Positions 7,773-16,481 of a stretch of DNA of 64,000 nt are shown here, piece after piece; positions within the stretch are counted from its first letter, which is position 1; each line of letters begins with the position of its first letter. The notes under the pieces were generated by a model. That model saw only the letters and a program-made list of their open reading frames with translations, was not told where the DNA came from and did not search any database. The DNA is taken from contig JAKSRI010000001.1 in NCBI GenBank assembly GCA_024403695.1, positions 124,001 to 188,000 of the forward strand, given 5' to 3'. The position numbers and the translations under genes are program-made. The DNA is from Saccharofermentans sp. (GTDB lineage: Bacteria > Bacillota > Clostridia > Saccharofermentanales > Saccharofermentanaceae).

Positions 7773-8738
7773 ATGAAGACTAAGAAGATAGTTGCTTTGC
7801 TTCTTTCTACTACAATGCTTCTCGGTTGCGTTGCAGGTTGTAGCAAGGTTAAGAAGGTTGACGAGAAGTCAATGGAGAAGGCTGCTGATAAGGTAGAGGT
7901 TGATGTAGAAGAGATTTCTGATATTGATGACCTCGAGGACTTTGATTCAGATGATCTCGAGGATGGTATTCTTTTTACAATCGATCCAGACATGATTGAA
8001 GATGTTATGGAAGAAGAGCACATGGATGAGGATGATATCGAAGAAGCTATCGATATGATTAACGACATGATGGATGCAGAGATCGAGTTCGAGATTGATG
8101 ATATCGAAGAGATTTCTGTTTACGCTCAGGTAGATGGTGATAACGTAGCAGTTGTTTACTATATTAACCTTGGCGATTCTAACCTCGCTTCTGAGGCTTT
8201 CCGTATTATGGCAGATAGCACAGAGGATATTAACGATGAGCTCGAGGATCTTGCTGATGATGCAGATTATGATCTTGATGGTTATGAGTTTAATCTTAAG
8301 AAGCTCAGCGGTAAGGAGTACTACAATGGTAAGAACTCCGGTTATATCAAGCTTTGCCTCACACCTGATGATATTCAGGACATCATCGAGAATGAGTTCG
8401 CTGATGCTGTAGAGAAGGCTGATTTGGATATTGATGAGGATGATATTGATGATATGGCTGATGAGATCATTGATGAGATTCCTTACGATGTAATGGCTGG
8501 TGGTGTTTACTACAATGGTGGATCCCTCGTAGTTACATTTATCGCTTCTGATGATGATGATATGATTGATCAGTATGACAAGTTCATGAAGTCTATCGGT
8601 CTTGCTTCACCAACAGATGTTAAACCAAGTAAGTACTTCAAGCAGACAATTGCTAATGGTATCGTAATGTACGCTTCCATGATGATGAACAGCTACAGCA
8701 AGTACGCTGACATCGATTACAACGATTTCGATTTCTAA
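7773..8738 (+). CDS. Acidic lipoprotein of unknown function, copy 2
   Basis: 321 residues, paralogue of the gene at 6658. It has the same layout: signal peptide with lipobox CVAGCSK (C23), a KVKKVDEKSMEKAADK segment matching KVNKVNNKKMEKAANK in copy 1, a long Asp/Glu-rich stretch, then the conserved YEFNLKKLSGKEYYNGKNSGYIK and GGVYYNGGSLVVTF segments. GGAGG precedes the ATG. The copies are clearly diverged, so the duplication is not recent. Function unknown; it is probably a surface protein expressed as its own single-gene unit. Confidence 0.85.
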   Translation: MKTKKIVALLLSTTMLLGCVAGCSKVKKVDEKSMEKAADKVEVDVEEISDIDDLEDFDSDDLEDGILFTIDPDMIEDVMEEEHMDEDDIEEAIDMINDMMDAEIEFEIDDIEEISVYAQVDGDNVAVVYYINLGDSNLASEAFRIMADSTEDINDELEDLADDADYDLDGYEFNLKKLSGKEYYNGKNSGYIKLCLTPDDIQDIIENEFADAVEKADLDIDEDDIDDMADEIIDEIPYDVMAGGVYYNGGSLVVTFIASDDDDMIDQYDKFMKSIGLASPTDVKPSKYFKQTIANGIVMYASMMMNSYSKYADIDYNDFDF

Positions 8739-8768
8739 TAACAGATTGTTAATTGAAATTATTAATTG

Positions 8769-8799
8769 AAAGACTCCTGTGCACACAGGAGTCTTTTTT
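8769..8799 (+). terminator. Intrinsic terminator after lipoprotein copy 2
   Basis: AAAGACTCCTGT (8769-8780) pairs perfectly with ACAGGAGTCTTT (8785-8796) around GCAC, followed by T residues. Confidence 0.92.
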
Positions 8800-8821
8800 A
8801 TATGTGGTAATTGTAGGAAAC

Positions 8822-8849
8822 AAAAAGCTGCCTCGAATGAGACAGCTTT
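8822..8849 (-). terminator. Intrinsic terminator after the PRPP synthetase operon
   Basis: Read on the minus strand, AAAGCTGTCTC pairs with GAGGCAGCTTT (one G-U), followed by a T run (A 8822-8826 on the plus strand). It lies back to back with the convergent lipoprotein terminator. Confidence 0.88.
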
Positions 8850-8875
8850 AATATATTTTGAATAGTAATTAATAA

Positions 8876-10081
8876 TTACATGTCGCCCTTTTCCTTAAGA
8901 AGCTTCTTAATCTTCTCAGTAGGATTAATAAGGTTAGAAAGGGAAGCATCGTGGTTAATAGCATCGATGAGGAGAGCTACGAACTTAGCCATGTTACAAT
9001 CTGCATACCATGGAGCCTCGAGAAGCTCTGGACGACGGTAAATACAGTTAGTAGCGAATACCTTATCGAATACGCCCTCTTCGTAAGCCTTGTTGAAGTG
9101 TTCGATACCCTCTGTGAAGAGACCAAATGTAACTGCACAGTATACCTTACGTGCTCCACGCTCCTTCATAGCCTTAGCGATGTCGAGCATAGAATCACCA
9201 GAAGAAATCATATCATCTACAATGAGGATATCCATACCTTCTACAGAATCACCAAGGAACTCGTGAGCAACGATTGGGTTACGTCCGTTAACAATAGTTG
9301 TGTAATCTCTTCTCTTGTAGAATGTTCCGAGAGGTACACCAAGAATAGATGCGAAATACATAGCTCTGGAGATACCACCCTCATCAGGAGATACTACCAT
9401 GAACTTACCCTTAGAGAAGGAAAGGTCAGGGATCTGACGGTACATTTCCTTAATAATTTGATAAGTAGGTGGGAGGGACTCAAAACCAGAAAGTGGAATA
9501 GCATTAGCAACTCTCTCATCATGTGCATCGAAAGTGATAATGTTAGCTACACCAAGGTTGTAGAGCTCTTCGAGAGCGAAAGCACAGTCAAGGGACTCAC
9601 GGGAAGTTCTCTTGTGCTGACGGCTCTCATAAAGGAATGGCATGATTACGTTGATACGACGTGCCTTACCAGAACAAGCGAGGATAACTCTCTTAAGATC
9701 CTGGTAGTGATCGTCTGGACTCATTCTGTTCATGGAACCGTACATCTTATACTCGATGGATGGGTTCATAACATCAGAAATGATGAAGAGGTCATGACCA
9801 CGTACTGTATTCTTTACTACAGCTTTACCTTCACCAGATGAAAATCTTGGATTATCAACTTCGATACGATAATCGTTTCTAAGGAAGCCTGGGTGCTTTG
9901 TTACAAATGCCTCCTGGCTGTACTCAGAACGTCTAGCGTTAAGGTAATAGTTAACTTTCTCAGTAAAATCTACGCTGCCTGCGAGCTGGATAAGACCAAT
10001 AGGACCTACAGGTGCCATAGGATTCTCCCCATACTGGTTGTAACGTGAATAGGATTTCTCGTCTTGTGGTACTGAAGTCAT
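8876..10081 (-). CDS. prs: Ribose-phosphate pyrophosphokinase, copy A
   Basis: Makes PRPP from ribose 5-phosphate and ATP, feeding purine, pyrimidine, histidine and NAD synthesis. 401 residues against about 315 for the usual enzyme; the extra length is mostly N-terminal. The PRPP-binding loop ILIVDDMISSGDSM is intact, and MPFLYESRQHKR and FDAHDERVANAIP match the ATP and substrate regions. It follows a second synthetase (10118-11314) in the same direction with 36 bases between, so they are likely co-transcribed. The long clostridial form is known, but regulation by ADP cannot be judged. Confidence 0.93.
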   Translation of the reverse strand: MTSVPQDEKSYSRYNQYGENPMAPVGPIGLIQLAGSVDFTEKVNYYLNARRSEYSQEAFVTKHPGFLRNDYRIEVDNPRFSSGEGKAVVKNTVRGHDLFIISDVMNPSIEYKMYGSMNRMSPDDHYQDLKRVILACSGKARRINVIMPFLYESRQHKRTSRESLDCAFALEELYNLGVANIITFDAHDERVANAIPLSGFESLPPTYQIIKEMYRQIPDLSFSKGKFMVVSPDEGGISRAMYFASILGVPLGTFYKRRDYTTIVNGRNPIVAHEFLGDSVEGMDILIVDDMISSGDSMLDIAKAMKERGARKVYCAVTFGLFTEGIEHFNKAYEEGVFDKVFATNCIYRRPELLEAPWYADCNMAKFVALLIDAINHDASLSNLINPTEKIKKLLKEKGDM

Positions 10082-10117
10082 GTTGTTGCCAAACCTTTCT
10101 TTATTTAAAATTGCTTT

Positions 10118-11314
10118 TTATTTCTTCTGTATATCGCCGAATTCATCAATAAGTTCTCCCATGCGAACCTGGCTTAACAGGTCGGAGATTCTTGTAGTTG
10201 AATTTACGAGATCATAAATAGATTCATCAACGTTAAGGGAATCGATAATCTTTGCTACATAAGGACCCATCTTAACGTCTGTGTACCATTCCTTAGCAAG
10301 AAGTTCAGGAGATCTGTAGATAAGGTTTGTACAGATTATTCCCTTAATTAAGCCTTCGGAATATGCCTTATCAATTTCTTCGAATCCATTAGTGAAGAGA
10401 CCGAAGGAAGATAAGCAGTAAATATCTTTAGCTCCTTTTTCTTTAAGCTTACGTGAAGTACGAAGCATAGTGGAACCGGAGTTAATCATATCGTCGATAA
10501 TAATAATATCTTTACCATTAACGTCATCTCCAAGGAACTTGTAGTCCTTTACTGGATGCTCACCATTAATCTTCTGAGTGTAATCTCTGTCTCTATAGAA
10601 AATACCAAGAGGGAGATTCATCATGGAAGAGTAGAAGATACCACGGTTAACGCCTGATTCATCAGGGCTTACAACCATTGTTTTATTCTTATCAATAGCA
10701 ACAGAATCATAAGTGTTAAGCAAAGTAGAGATAATCTTAAAAGCACACTTAGGGAAGTCCATACCCATAAGCGGTACAGCATTCGCAATTCTGTCATCAT
10801 GTGGATCAAAGATAATAATATTTGTTACACCAAGCTCATAGAGCTGCTGAAGCATAGCGGCACAATCAAGAGACTCTGAAGAAGAGTTACGCTTCTCTGT
10901 GCGGCCTTCATAAACAAAAGGCATAATTACAGATACTCGTCTTGCTTTGCCGGAGATTGTGGAAATAATTCTGAGAAGATCTCTATAATGGTCATCAGGA
11001 GAATATATTCTATCAAGACCAGATACGTTCATTGTGAGGTTATTAGCAGTAATGTCTGTGATAACAAAGATATCATGGCCTCTGACGCTCTCGCCCAACT
11101 GAAATTTACCCTCGCCAGTCTGAAAACGAACAAGGGAAGAGTCAATCATATAATTTCTTCTGAGATAACCTGGATTATTTACATAAGGATTGGCCTTAGT
11201 ATCGAAGCGCTTCTGACGCTTCTCATAAAGGATGTTATTAACAGACTCTGCAAATTCTTCATTTGCAGTGTGAGCAATTATACCGATAGGACCAAATGGT
11301 TCAAGTTCAGGCAT
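10118..11314 (-). CDS. prs: Ribose-phosphate pyrophosphokinase, copy B
   Basis: 398 residues, same long form as the neighbour at 8876-10081 and alignable throughout (for example MPFVYEGRTEKR against MPFLYESRQHKR). PRPP loop IIIIDDMINSGSTM and FDPHDDRIANAVP are intact, so both copies look active. GGAG precedes the ATG by eight bases. Why the genome keeps two diverged synthetases side by side is not evident; they may form a hetero-oligomer or respond to different effectors (inference). Confidence 0.93.
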   Translation of the reverse strand: MPELEPFGPIGIIAHTANEEFAESVNNILYEKRQKRFDTKANPYVNNPGYLRRNYMIDSSLVRFQTGEGKFQLGESVRGHDIFVITDITANNLTMNVSGLDRIYSPDDHYRDLLRIISTISGKARRVSVIMPFVYEGRTEKRNSSSESLDCAAMLQQLYELGVTNIIIFDPHDDRIANAVPLMGMDFPKCAFKIISTLLNTYDSVAIDKNKTMVVSPDESGVNRGIFYSSMMNLPLGIFYRDRDYTQKINGEHPVKDYKFLGDDVNGKDIIIIDDMINSGSTMLRTSRKLKEKGAKDIYCLSSFGLFTNGFEEIDKAYSEGLIKGIICTNLIYRSPELLAKEWYTDVKMGPYVAKIIDSLNVDESIYDLVNSTTRISDLLSQVRMGELIDEFGDIQKK

Positions 11315-11466
11315 ATGATTCTCTCCAAATCCTCATAATCTACTTTAAAGTATCTTTCAAATTGGATAAAAATACAATTATTGTCTGTTGTATTTTTTGA
11401 CTAAAAAAAGAATGAAAAACTTTACATAGTTTGTTGTTAGTTTTTACAAAAGGCTATTGCCAATAA

Positions 11467-12078
11467 TTATAAAGATAACTCTTCTGCGATAGCGGCAGTC
11501 AAATCGCTAATTCCAGCCTTTGTTTGTGAAGAAATAGTGAAGATTTTGGCGCTTTCGTCAAATTTATACTCCTGATCTAACTCTTGAATTCTCTTATTTA
11601 GCTGAGCTCTGCTATATTTATCGCACTTAGTAAAAACTACAAAGTAAGGTGTGTTTGTAGAATTAAGATATTCGAGCATGCCAATATCTTCTTTACTTGG
11701 CTCGTGTCTGATGTCAATTAAGTTAAGCACCAGGCTGATATTACGTCCGCAAGTGAAATAATCGTCGGCTAACTTAGAAAAAGATTCCTTTGCTTCTCTG
11801 GATACGCGTGCATAACCATAACCAGGAAGATCCGCAATGAGCATCTTCTTATCACAGTTAAAATAGATAACAGCACGTGTTTTACCAGGAGTTCCTGATA
11901 CTCTAGCCAGCTTCTTGTTATCTGACATAGCATTGATAAGAGAAGATTTACCAACATTAGACTTACCTGACATAACAATTTCAGGAAGTGGATTGCCGTT
12001 ATCATCTGTCAAATTAGGGCACTGGTCAATTTTTGCAGCCAGTGCGATGAATCTTGTATTTCTAAAATTAATTGCCAT
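11467..12078 (-). CDS. engB: Ribosome biogenesis GTPase EngB/YsxC
   Basis: TRAFAC-class GTPase needed for large ribosomal subunit assembly. 203 residues, normal length. G1 GKSNVGKSSL, G3 DLPGYG, G4 TKCDK and a G5-like ISSQTK are all present. It follows the helicase gene (stop at 12114) by 35 bases and precedes the PRPP synthetases; a 152-base gap with only a weak hairpin (GGC AATA GCC near 11455) separates it from them. Confidence 0.95.
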   Translation of the reverse strand: MAINFRNTRFIALAAKIDQCPNLTDDNGNPLPEIVMSGKSNVGKSSLINAMSDNKKLARVSGTPGKTRAVIYFNCDKKMLIADLPGYGYARVSREAKESFSKLADDYFTCGRNISLVLNLIDIRHEPSKEDIGMLEYLNSTNTPYFVVFTKCDKYSRAQLNKRIQELDQEYKFDESAKIFTISSQTKAGISDLTAAIAEELSL

Positions 12079-12113
12079 ATATTTTCACCTCGATATCTAT
12101 TATACAGAAAAAA

Positions 12114-14489
12114 TTAGATTTTCCAGTTGTCAGGATATAATGATAAATATTCTGGTTTGTCTAGACGTTCATCAATAAGTAGAGCAAAACCAGTATCTTC
12201 TTCGGTTCTGATAACACGACCGACAGCCTGTAATACTTTCTCCCAACCAGGGAACCTGTATGCGAAAGCAAATCCATCCCCAAACTTTTCTGAGTAATAA
12301 TTACTAAGAATTTGTCTCTCAGGGGTTAGCTTAGGAAGTCCAACACCGACAATTACTACGCCAGATAGTCTGTCACCAACAAGGTCAATACCTTCTCCGA
12401 AATGCCCTCCCAATACAGCGGCTCCTATAAGACAGTCTTCCGAAGCCTCAGAGAAAGCGTTAAGGAATTCTTCTTTCTCAGTATTTGTCATGGATGGTTT
12501 TTGTTCTATTAATATGTGCTTAACATGAATATCTTTACTGAATATCTCTTTAAGACGTGAGCAGGTCTTGTTCATATATTCAAAAGACGGGAAGAAAATC
12601 ATGTAATTTCCGTGTCTGTTACCAAGTTCCTTTACTATCTTATCGCACAGCAGTGGAAGAGTTGCGTCTCTGTTGGCATAGGTAGTGCTGATATCTGAAT
12701 CTATAATCACTTCTAAGTTCTCTGCAGGAAATGGCGATGGCAGTTCAAGACTTCTGCAGTAATCAGCATTCTTGCCAATCAGTACATTACGGTAGTACTC
12801 GTAAGGTGACATAGTAGCTGAGAAGAAGATTACTGGCATCTTATCCTTAATCTGAGCATCAAGTTTCTCGGAAGAATCTAAGCAGGAAAGACGCATAACA
12901 ATATCATCTTGTTCTCTATAACAACAACAGATATAGGATTCATTGAATTCCTGTTCAAATACGGTTAAAAAGAATCTTGATTCAAAGAAGAACTGCATGG
13001 CAATCTCACGCGTCTCTCCCTTAGGAATGTCATCTAATTCCATAGAAAGTAAACGAATACACTTCCACAGTAGTGTATAGAATTCCTTTGGCATGAGGCG
13101 CATGCCTTCCCAGTCTTTTGTTTTAAGTAGCTTTTTCTCGTCGGTATGCTCTAACTCCTTAAAAACAGAAGTCCCTGATATGAAATTGCTGTCTGCAGTG
13201 GTGTAGTAGTTATTTAATCTCGCGAGAAAAGACTCTACACGTGGACTTTTGCCCTTGTAAACACGCATCATGTCCTTAAGAAGTGAGTGACGTAATTCAG
13301 CACTGTACATCTCTCTGGCTCTGTCTACAAGGTTATGTGCCTCATCAATAAGAACTGCATTACGACAGTCTGCTTCTTCGCTAAAGCATCTAATAAGGCT
13401 TACGCGTGGGTCGAAAGCGTGGTTATAGTCTCCGATTACCACGTTGCAGTAATTAAGTGTGTCTAGCATGAATTCATGAGGACAGATAGTGTATTTAGTT
13501 GCAATAGAGAAACAAAGCTCAGGAGTAATGTCGTCATGGGTAAGAATCTCGCTAAGTGCTGGCTTAACTCTTCCGTAATAGCCTTCAGAATACTTGCATC
13601 CCTTGGAGTCGCATTTCTTGTGGAAAGGGCACATCTGTTCCTTGGACTGCAATAAAATAGAACGGATTATTAATCCCTGGGCTCTCATGTCATTGATTGC
13701 CTTGCACGCCACGGTTCTTGTCGCTGTTTTCGCAGTAAGGTAGAAAATCTTATCATACTGGCCCTTAAGAAGCCCCTTGATGGCAGGGTAAAGGGTCGAA
13801 ATTGTTTTACCTGTACCAGTTGGTGCCAGCGCAAACAAAGCCTCTTTGCAGCAAAGTGAGTTAAGAGCCTGCTTCATGAATTCAGATTGACCTGGTCTGA
13901 TGTTAGGGTAAGGGAAGCGCATATTCTTAATGGAGTTAACCATACTATTGTCATAGTTAATTAACTCTTCGATAAATTCAATATATGCTTCACAGTGCTC
14001 TTCGTATATCTTAAGAGCTTCGTCTCTCTTGATGCTGTCGGTATCTTCAAATGCTTCAAGGGAAGTAATTGAGACATATCTTAAGGTGATATCAATGCAA
14101 TCAATTTCAGGATTGTTGAGGAAGTAGAGTGCCGCGTATAACTGAAGCTGAGCCATGTGCTCAGGTCTTAATAGTCTATCAAAGCTGTTCTTGGCAGAAT
14201 TAAAGGATTTGATCTCGATAATATGAGGGATATCAGCGTCTTCCATCAAGATAGCATCGCTTCTTCCAGATACTTCTAGTTCAATATCTTCGCCATATGT
14301 ATAAGTGGATTTGAGGGAAGTCTCTGTGGTGATAAGGTCACCGTACTGTTCTTTAAGATCTTTAAAAATTCTCTGGTGAAGACGAGTTCCTTCGATTCCT
14401 GACACAGAACCATAAGACCCAGATGCGATATTACCTGAGCGTGAAACAAATTCTGATAATGAAGTTACTGATATCTGTATTGAATGCAT
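12114..14489 (-). CDS. PD-(D/E)XK nuclease fused to XPD/DinG-type Fe-S helicase
   Basis: 791 residues. Residues 30-130 form a RecB/Cas4-like nuclease domain: D78 (GRSDAI), E92-I-K94 (IIEIKS) and the Q114-x-x-x-Y118 motif. Residues 195 onward are a superfamily 2 helicase: Walker A APTGTGKT (K228), DEAH box at 382-385, and four cysteines C287, C293, C298, C336 placed as the XPD/Rad3 Fe-S cluster. The C-terminal motifs (GEGIDL, QAVGRVIRTEED) are intact. A 5'-3' helicase role in repair or in resolving unusual DNA is expected; the N-terminal domain differs from the DEDDh exonuclease in Bacillus DinG. Confidence 0.9.
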   Translation of the reverse strand: MHSIQISVTSLSEFVSRSGNIASGSYGSVSGIEGTRLHQRIFKDLKEQYGDLITTETSLKSTYTYGEDIELEVSGRSDAILMEDADIPHIIEIKSFNSAKNSFDRLLRPEHMAQLQLYAALYFLNNPEIDCIDITLRYVSITSLEAFEDTDSIKRDEALKIYEEHCEAYIEFIEELINYDNSMVNSIKNMRFPYPNIRPGQSEFMKQALNSLCCKEALFALAPTGTGKTISTLYPAIKGLLKGQYDKIFYLTAKTATRTVACKAINDMRAQGLIIRSILLQSKEQMCPFHKKCDSKGCKYSEGYYGRVKPALSEILTHDDITPELCFSIATKYTICPHEFMLDTLNYCNVVIGDYNHAFDPRVSLIRCFSEEADCRNAVLIDEAHNLVDRAREMYSAELRHSLLKDMMRVYKGKSPRVESFLARLNNYYTTADSNFISGTSVFKELEHTDEKKLLKTKDWEGMRLMPKEFYTLLWKCIRLLSMELDDIPKGETREIAMQFFFESRFFLTVFEQEFNESYICCCYREQDDIVMRLSCLDSSEKLDAQIKDKMPVIFFSATMSPYEYYRNVLIGKNADYCRSLELPSPFPAENLEVIIDSDISTTYANRDATLPLLCDKIVKELGNRHGNYMIFFPSFEYMNKTCSRLKEIFSKDIHVKHILIEQKPSMTNTEKEEFLNAFSEASEDCLIGAAVLGGHFGEGIDLVGDRLSGVVIVGVGLPKLTPERQILSNYYSEKFGDGFAFAYRFPGWEKVLQAVGRVIRTEEDTGFALLIDERLDKPEYLSLYPDNWKI

Positions 14490-14531
14490 GTCAAAATTAT
14501 AACATTAACAGAGTACCTTTTATGGGACTTA

Positions 14532-14560
14532 TTGATTTATAAATTAGATTAGTTTATTAT
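14532..14560 (+). promoter_or_regulatory. Promoter of tRNA-Leu(CAG)
   Basis: TTGATT (14532-14537), 17 bp, TATTAT (14555-14560), ending 13 bases before the mature tRNA 5' end. Confidence 0.65.
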
Positions 14561-14573
14561 TATCTAGCAATTT

Positions 14574-14660
14574 GCGGATATGGCGGAATTGGTAGACGCG
14601 CCAGCTTCAGGTGCTGGTGACTTCACGGTCGTGCAGGTTCGAGTCCTGTTATCCGCACCA
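14574..14660 (+). tRNA. tRNA-Leu (anticodon CAG)
   Basis: An 87-nt class II tRNA. Acceptor GCGGATA pairs with TATCCGC, the CCA end is encoded, and the anticodon stem CCAGC/GCTGG encloses TTCAGGT with CAG at 34-36. The long variable arm and GGTTCGAGTCC T-arm are typical of leucine tRNAs. It stands alone between the helicase and bioY. Confidence 0.97.
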
Positions 14661-14665
14661 AACTC

Positions 14666-14740
14666 ATAAAGCGTCTTTCTTAGCTACGAACAGTCCTCGA
14701 GGATATTGTCCTCTGCGGAACTAGCAGAAAGATGCTTTAT
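14666..14740 (+). other. Extended 75-nt hairpin downstream of tRNA-Leu
   Basis: Bases 14666-14680 pair with 14726-14740 (15 pairs, one G-U). A two-base bulge leads to GCTA/TAGC, and a GAGGA/TCCTC hairpin (14699-14713) forms the tip. Only a poor T-rich tail follows, and a proper terminator comes 30 bases later. It may be a 3' processing or stability element of the tRNA precursor or a small structured RNA. Together with the tRNA and the terminator it accounts for the 330-base stretch without protein genes. Confidence 0.5.
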
Positions 14741-14769
14741 TCATTTTAAGTGTTCTATTGATATATACA

Positions 14770-14802
14770 AAAAAGTCCCAGTGATATTCACTGGGACTTT
14801 TT
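14770..14802. terminator. Bidirectional terminator between tRNA-Leu and bioY
   Basis: AAAAAGTCCCAGTG (14770-14783) pairs perfectly with CACTGGGACTTTTT (14789-14802) around ATATT. The A and T runs make it work for the plus-strand tRNA transcript and the minus-strand bioY transcript. Confidence 0.93.
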
Positions 14803-14820
14803 CTGTTCAAGAGGCAACTT

Positions 14821-15438
14821 TTACTTGTTTTTACCAAGTATAGGTTTTAATGTTGTTCCTACGATGATAGCGAATACTATCTTTACGAGATCAGGAATAA
14901 TGAATGGAATAAGACACCACTTAAGTGCATTCATAAATATTCCTTCGCTTCCGTTAGCTGCTGAATATACCTTGATGAACCATGCCAGTCCGAATACATA
15001 CATAACAACGTCACAAATGAGAATAAGGATTGCATAATAGATGTACTTTGCTTTCTTTGTTGAGAGCTTCTTTCTTAAAAGAGCAAGAAGGAAGTCGAGC
15101 AAAATAAATGCAAGTGATGCAACAAGGAAACCAATTAAGAAACCGCCTGTAGGTCCAAGAAGGGAATCGATACCACCTTTAAAGCCTGCGAAAACAGGGG
15201 CACCGATAGCGCCGATTAAGAGGTAAACGCCAACACCAATAGAAGTTCTTTTACCACCAAGTGCAATCATCATTGTAAATAACATGAATGTCTGCAAAGT
15301 AAATGGTACAGGACCGATTGGAAGCGAAATCTGTGCGCCTACGAACATGAGTGCGGCAACCATAGCGCAAATAACTATATCTAAAGTTGATAAAATATTA
15401 CTATTCTTTTTGTTGGATTTTTCTGATAAAGTAGTCAT
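14821..15438 (-). CDS. bioY: Biotin transporter BioY (ECF S-component)
   Basis: Membrane substrate-binding subunit for biotin uptake, 205 residues with about six hydrophobic helices. The family segments GPVPFTLQTF, LGGKRTSIGVGVYLLIG and GPTGGFLIGF are present. The energising module (EcfA/A'/T) is not in the window and is presumably shared from elsewhere. AAAGGAAA precedes the ATG. The gene stands alone behind a BirA operator. No biotin synthesis genes are adjacent, consistent with reliance on uptake (inference). Confidence 0.95.
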   Translation of the reverse strand: MTTLSEKSNKKNSNILSTLDIVICAMVAALMFVGAQISLPIGPVPFTLQTFMLFTMMIALGGKRTSIGVGVYLLIGAIGAPVFAGFKGGIDSLLGPTGGFLIGFLVASLAFILLDFLLALLRKKLSTKKAKYIYYAILILICDVVMYVFGLAWFIKVYSAANGSEGIFMNALKWCLIPFIIPDLVKIVFAIIVGTTLKPILGKNK

Positions 15439-15456
15439 GTTTAAATTTCCTTTTAA

Positions 15457-15499
15457 AATGTATTGTAAACGTATTCAAATTATATGTTTACAATACATT
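15457..15499 (-). promoter_or_regulatory. BirA operator of bioY
   Basis: Perfect inverted repeat: AATGTATTGTAAAC (15457-15470), 15-base spacer, GTTTACAATACATT (15486-15499). The TTGTAAAC-N15-GTTTACAA core is the Firmicute biotin-operator form. It covers the bioY -10 box and spacer, so biotinyl-BirA would block initiation. The right arm lies 24 bases from the start of the divergent AEC transporter gene. Confidence 0.9.
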
Positions 15500-15507
15500 G
15501 TTGTAAA
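15479..15507 (-). promoter_or_regulatory. Promoter of bioY
   Basis: On the minus strand TTTACA (15507-15502), 17 bp, TATAAT (15484-15479). The -10 box lies inside the BirA operator. Confidence 0.85.
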
Positions 15508-15522
15508 GCGTTTTTTGTAGTT

Positions 15523-16449
15523 ATGGGCTTTAAAATTGTATTTTTTACATTGCTGACTATGCTTGTTTATATGGCTTTAGGCTTCTTGCTTGTTAAAGGC
15601 AAGAAGGCTGAGTCATCCCATGCGAAGTCTGTTTCAGGCCTTCTTATCTATGTTTTGGGTCCTTGCATGATAATAAATGCATTCCAGAAAATGGATTATT
15701 CTATTAGTAATCTAAAGAGTTCATTGTTATTTTTTGTGACTACATTAATTATTCAGGCTGTTTTCTTTGTAATGTTGTATTTTATTTATAAGAAAAAGCT
15801 TGAGAATCCTATTTATAGAATTCTATGTTGTGGTGGATTATTTGGTAATGTTGGATTTTTTGGAATGCCTATTATTGCTTCGTTATTTCCTGATAATCCC
15901 TTAGTGTCTTGCTATAGTGTTTTCTATACAACTAGTATGAACATTCTAGCTTTTACTATAGGTGTTTATCTTATTACGCAGAATCGTAAATATATGAGTA
16001 TTAAGGAAGCTATTATAAACCCTACAGGAATTGCAGTTTTTTTTGCCATTGTATTGTATCTTGCTAAGATTCAGTTGCCATCAGGTATTATAGTAATAGT
16101 AGAGTTGTTAGGTAAAATGGCCGCTCCAGTATGTATGATTATCCTAGGAATGCGACTTGCGTCTATGGATCTTAAAAAGGTTTTCTTTCAGCCTTTTGCA
16201 TATGGTGTTGGACTTCTTAAACTTCTCATTTTCCCATTATTTGCATATGTGATTGTATTACTTATGCCTTGGACAGATTATCCATTCCGAATATCAATAC
16301 TTGTATTAAGTTCTGCTCCTACTGCGGCTGTTATATTGTCTTTTGCAGAGCTTCACGAATGTGAGCAGGAGAGAACTGCTAATGCGATTTTGATTTCTAC
16401 TATTTTTTGTGTTTTGACAATGCCTTTGTTGGTGTTGTTATTTTCGTAA
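15523..16449 (+). CDS. AEC-family transporter (auxin efflux carrier type)
   Basis: 308 residues, about ten transmembrane helices in two five-helix halves, with GGLFGNVGFFGMP and SSAPTAAVILSFAELHE, which are typical of the family. Bacterial members export small organic anions such as malate, malonate or other dicarboxylates; the substrate is not readable here. An open frame extends to 15484, but those codons lie inside the BirA operator, so ATG 15523 is preferred although its ribosome binding site is weak. It is divergent from bioY and ends at the terminator 16482-16517. Confidence 0.87.
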   Translation: MGFKIVFFTLLTMLVYMALGFLLVKGKKAESSHAKSVSGLLIYVLGPCMIINAFQKMDYSISNLKSSLLFFVTTLIIQAVFFVMLYFIYKKKLENPIYRILCCGGLFGNVGFFGMPIIASLFPDNPLVSCYSVFYTTSMNILAFTIGVYLITQNRKYMSIKEAIINPTGIAVFFAIVLYLAKIQLPSGIIVIVELLGKMAAPVCMIILGMRLASMDLKKVFFQPFAYGVGLLKLLIFPLFAYVIVLLMPWTDYPFRISILVLSSAPTAAVILSFAELHECEQERTANAILISTIFCVLTMPLLVLLFS

Positions 16450-16481
16450 TTATCGTTTTTATAAATTCATCGGCTATATTG

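Noticed and set aside
8951-9841. 296-codon open frame on the plus strand
   Set aside because: Antisense to the first PRPP synthetase gene; the translation has no domain and no upstream ribosome binding site.
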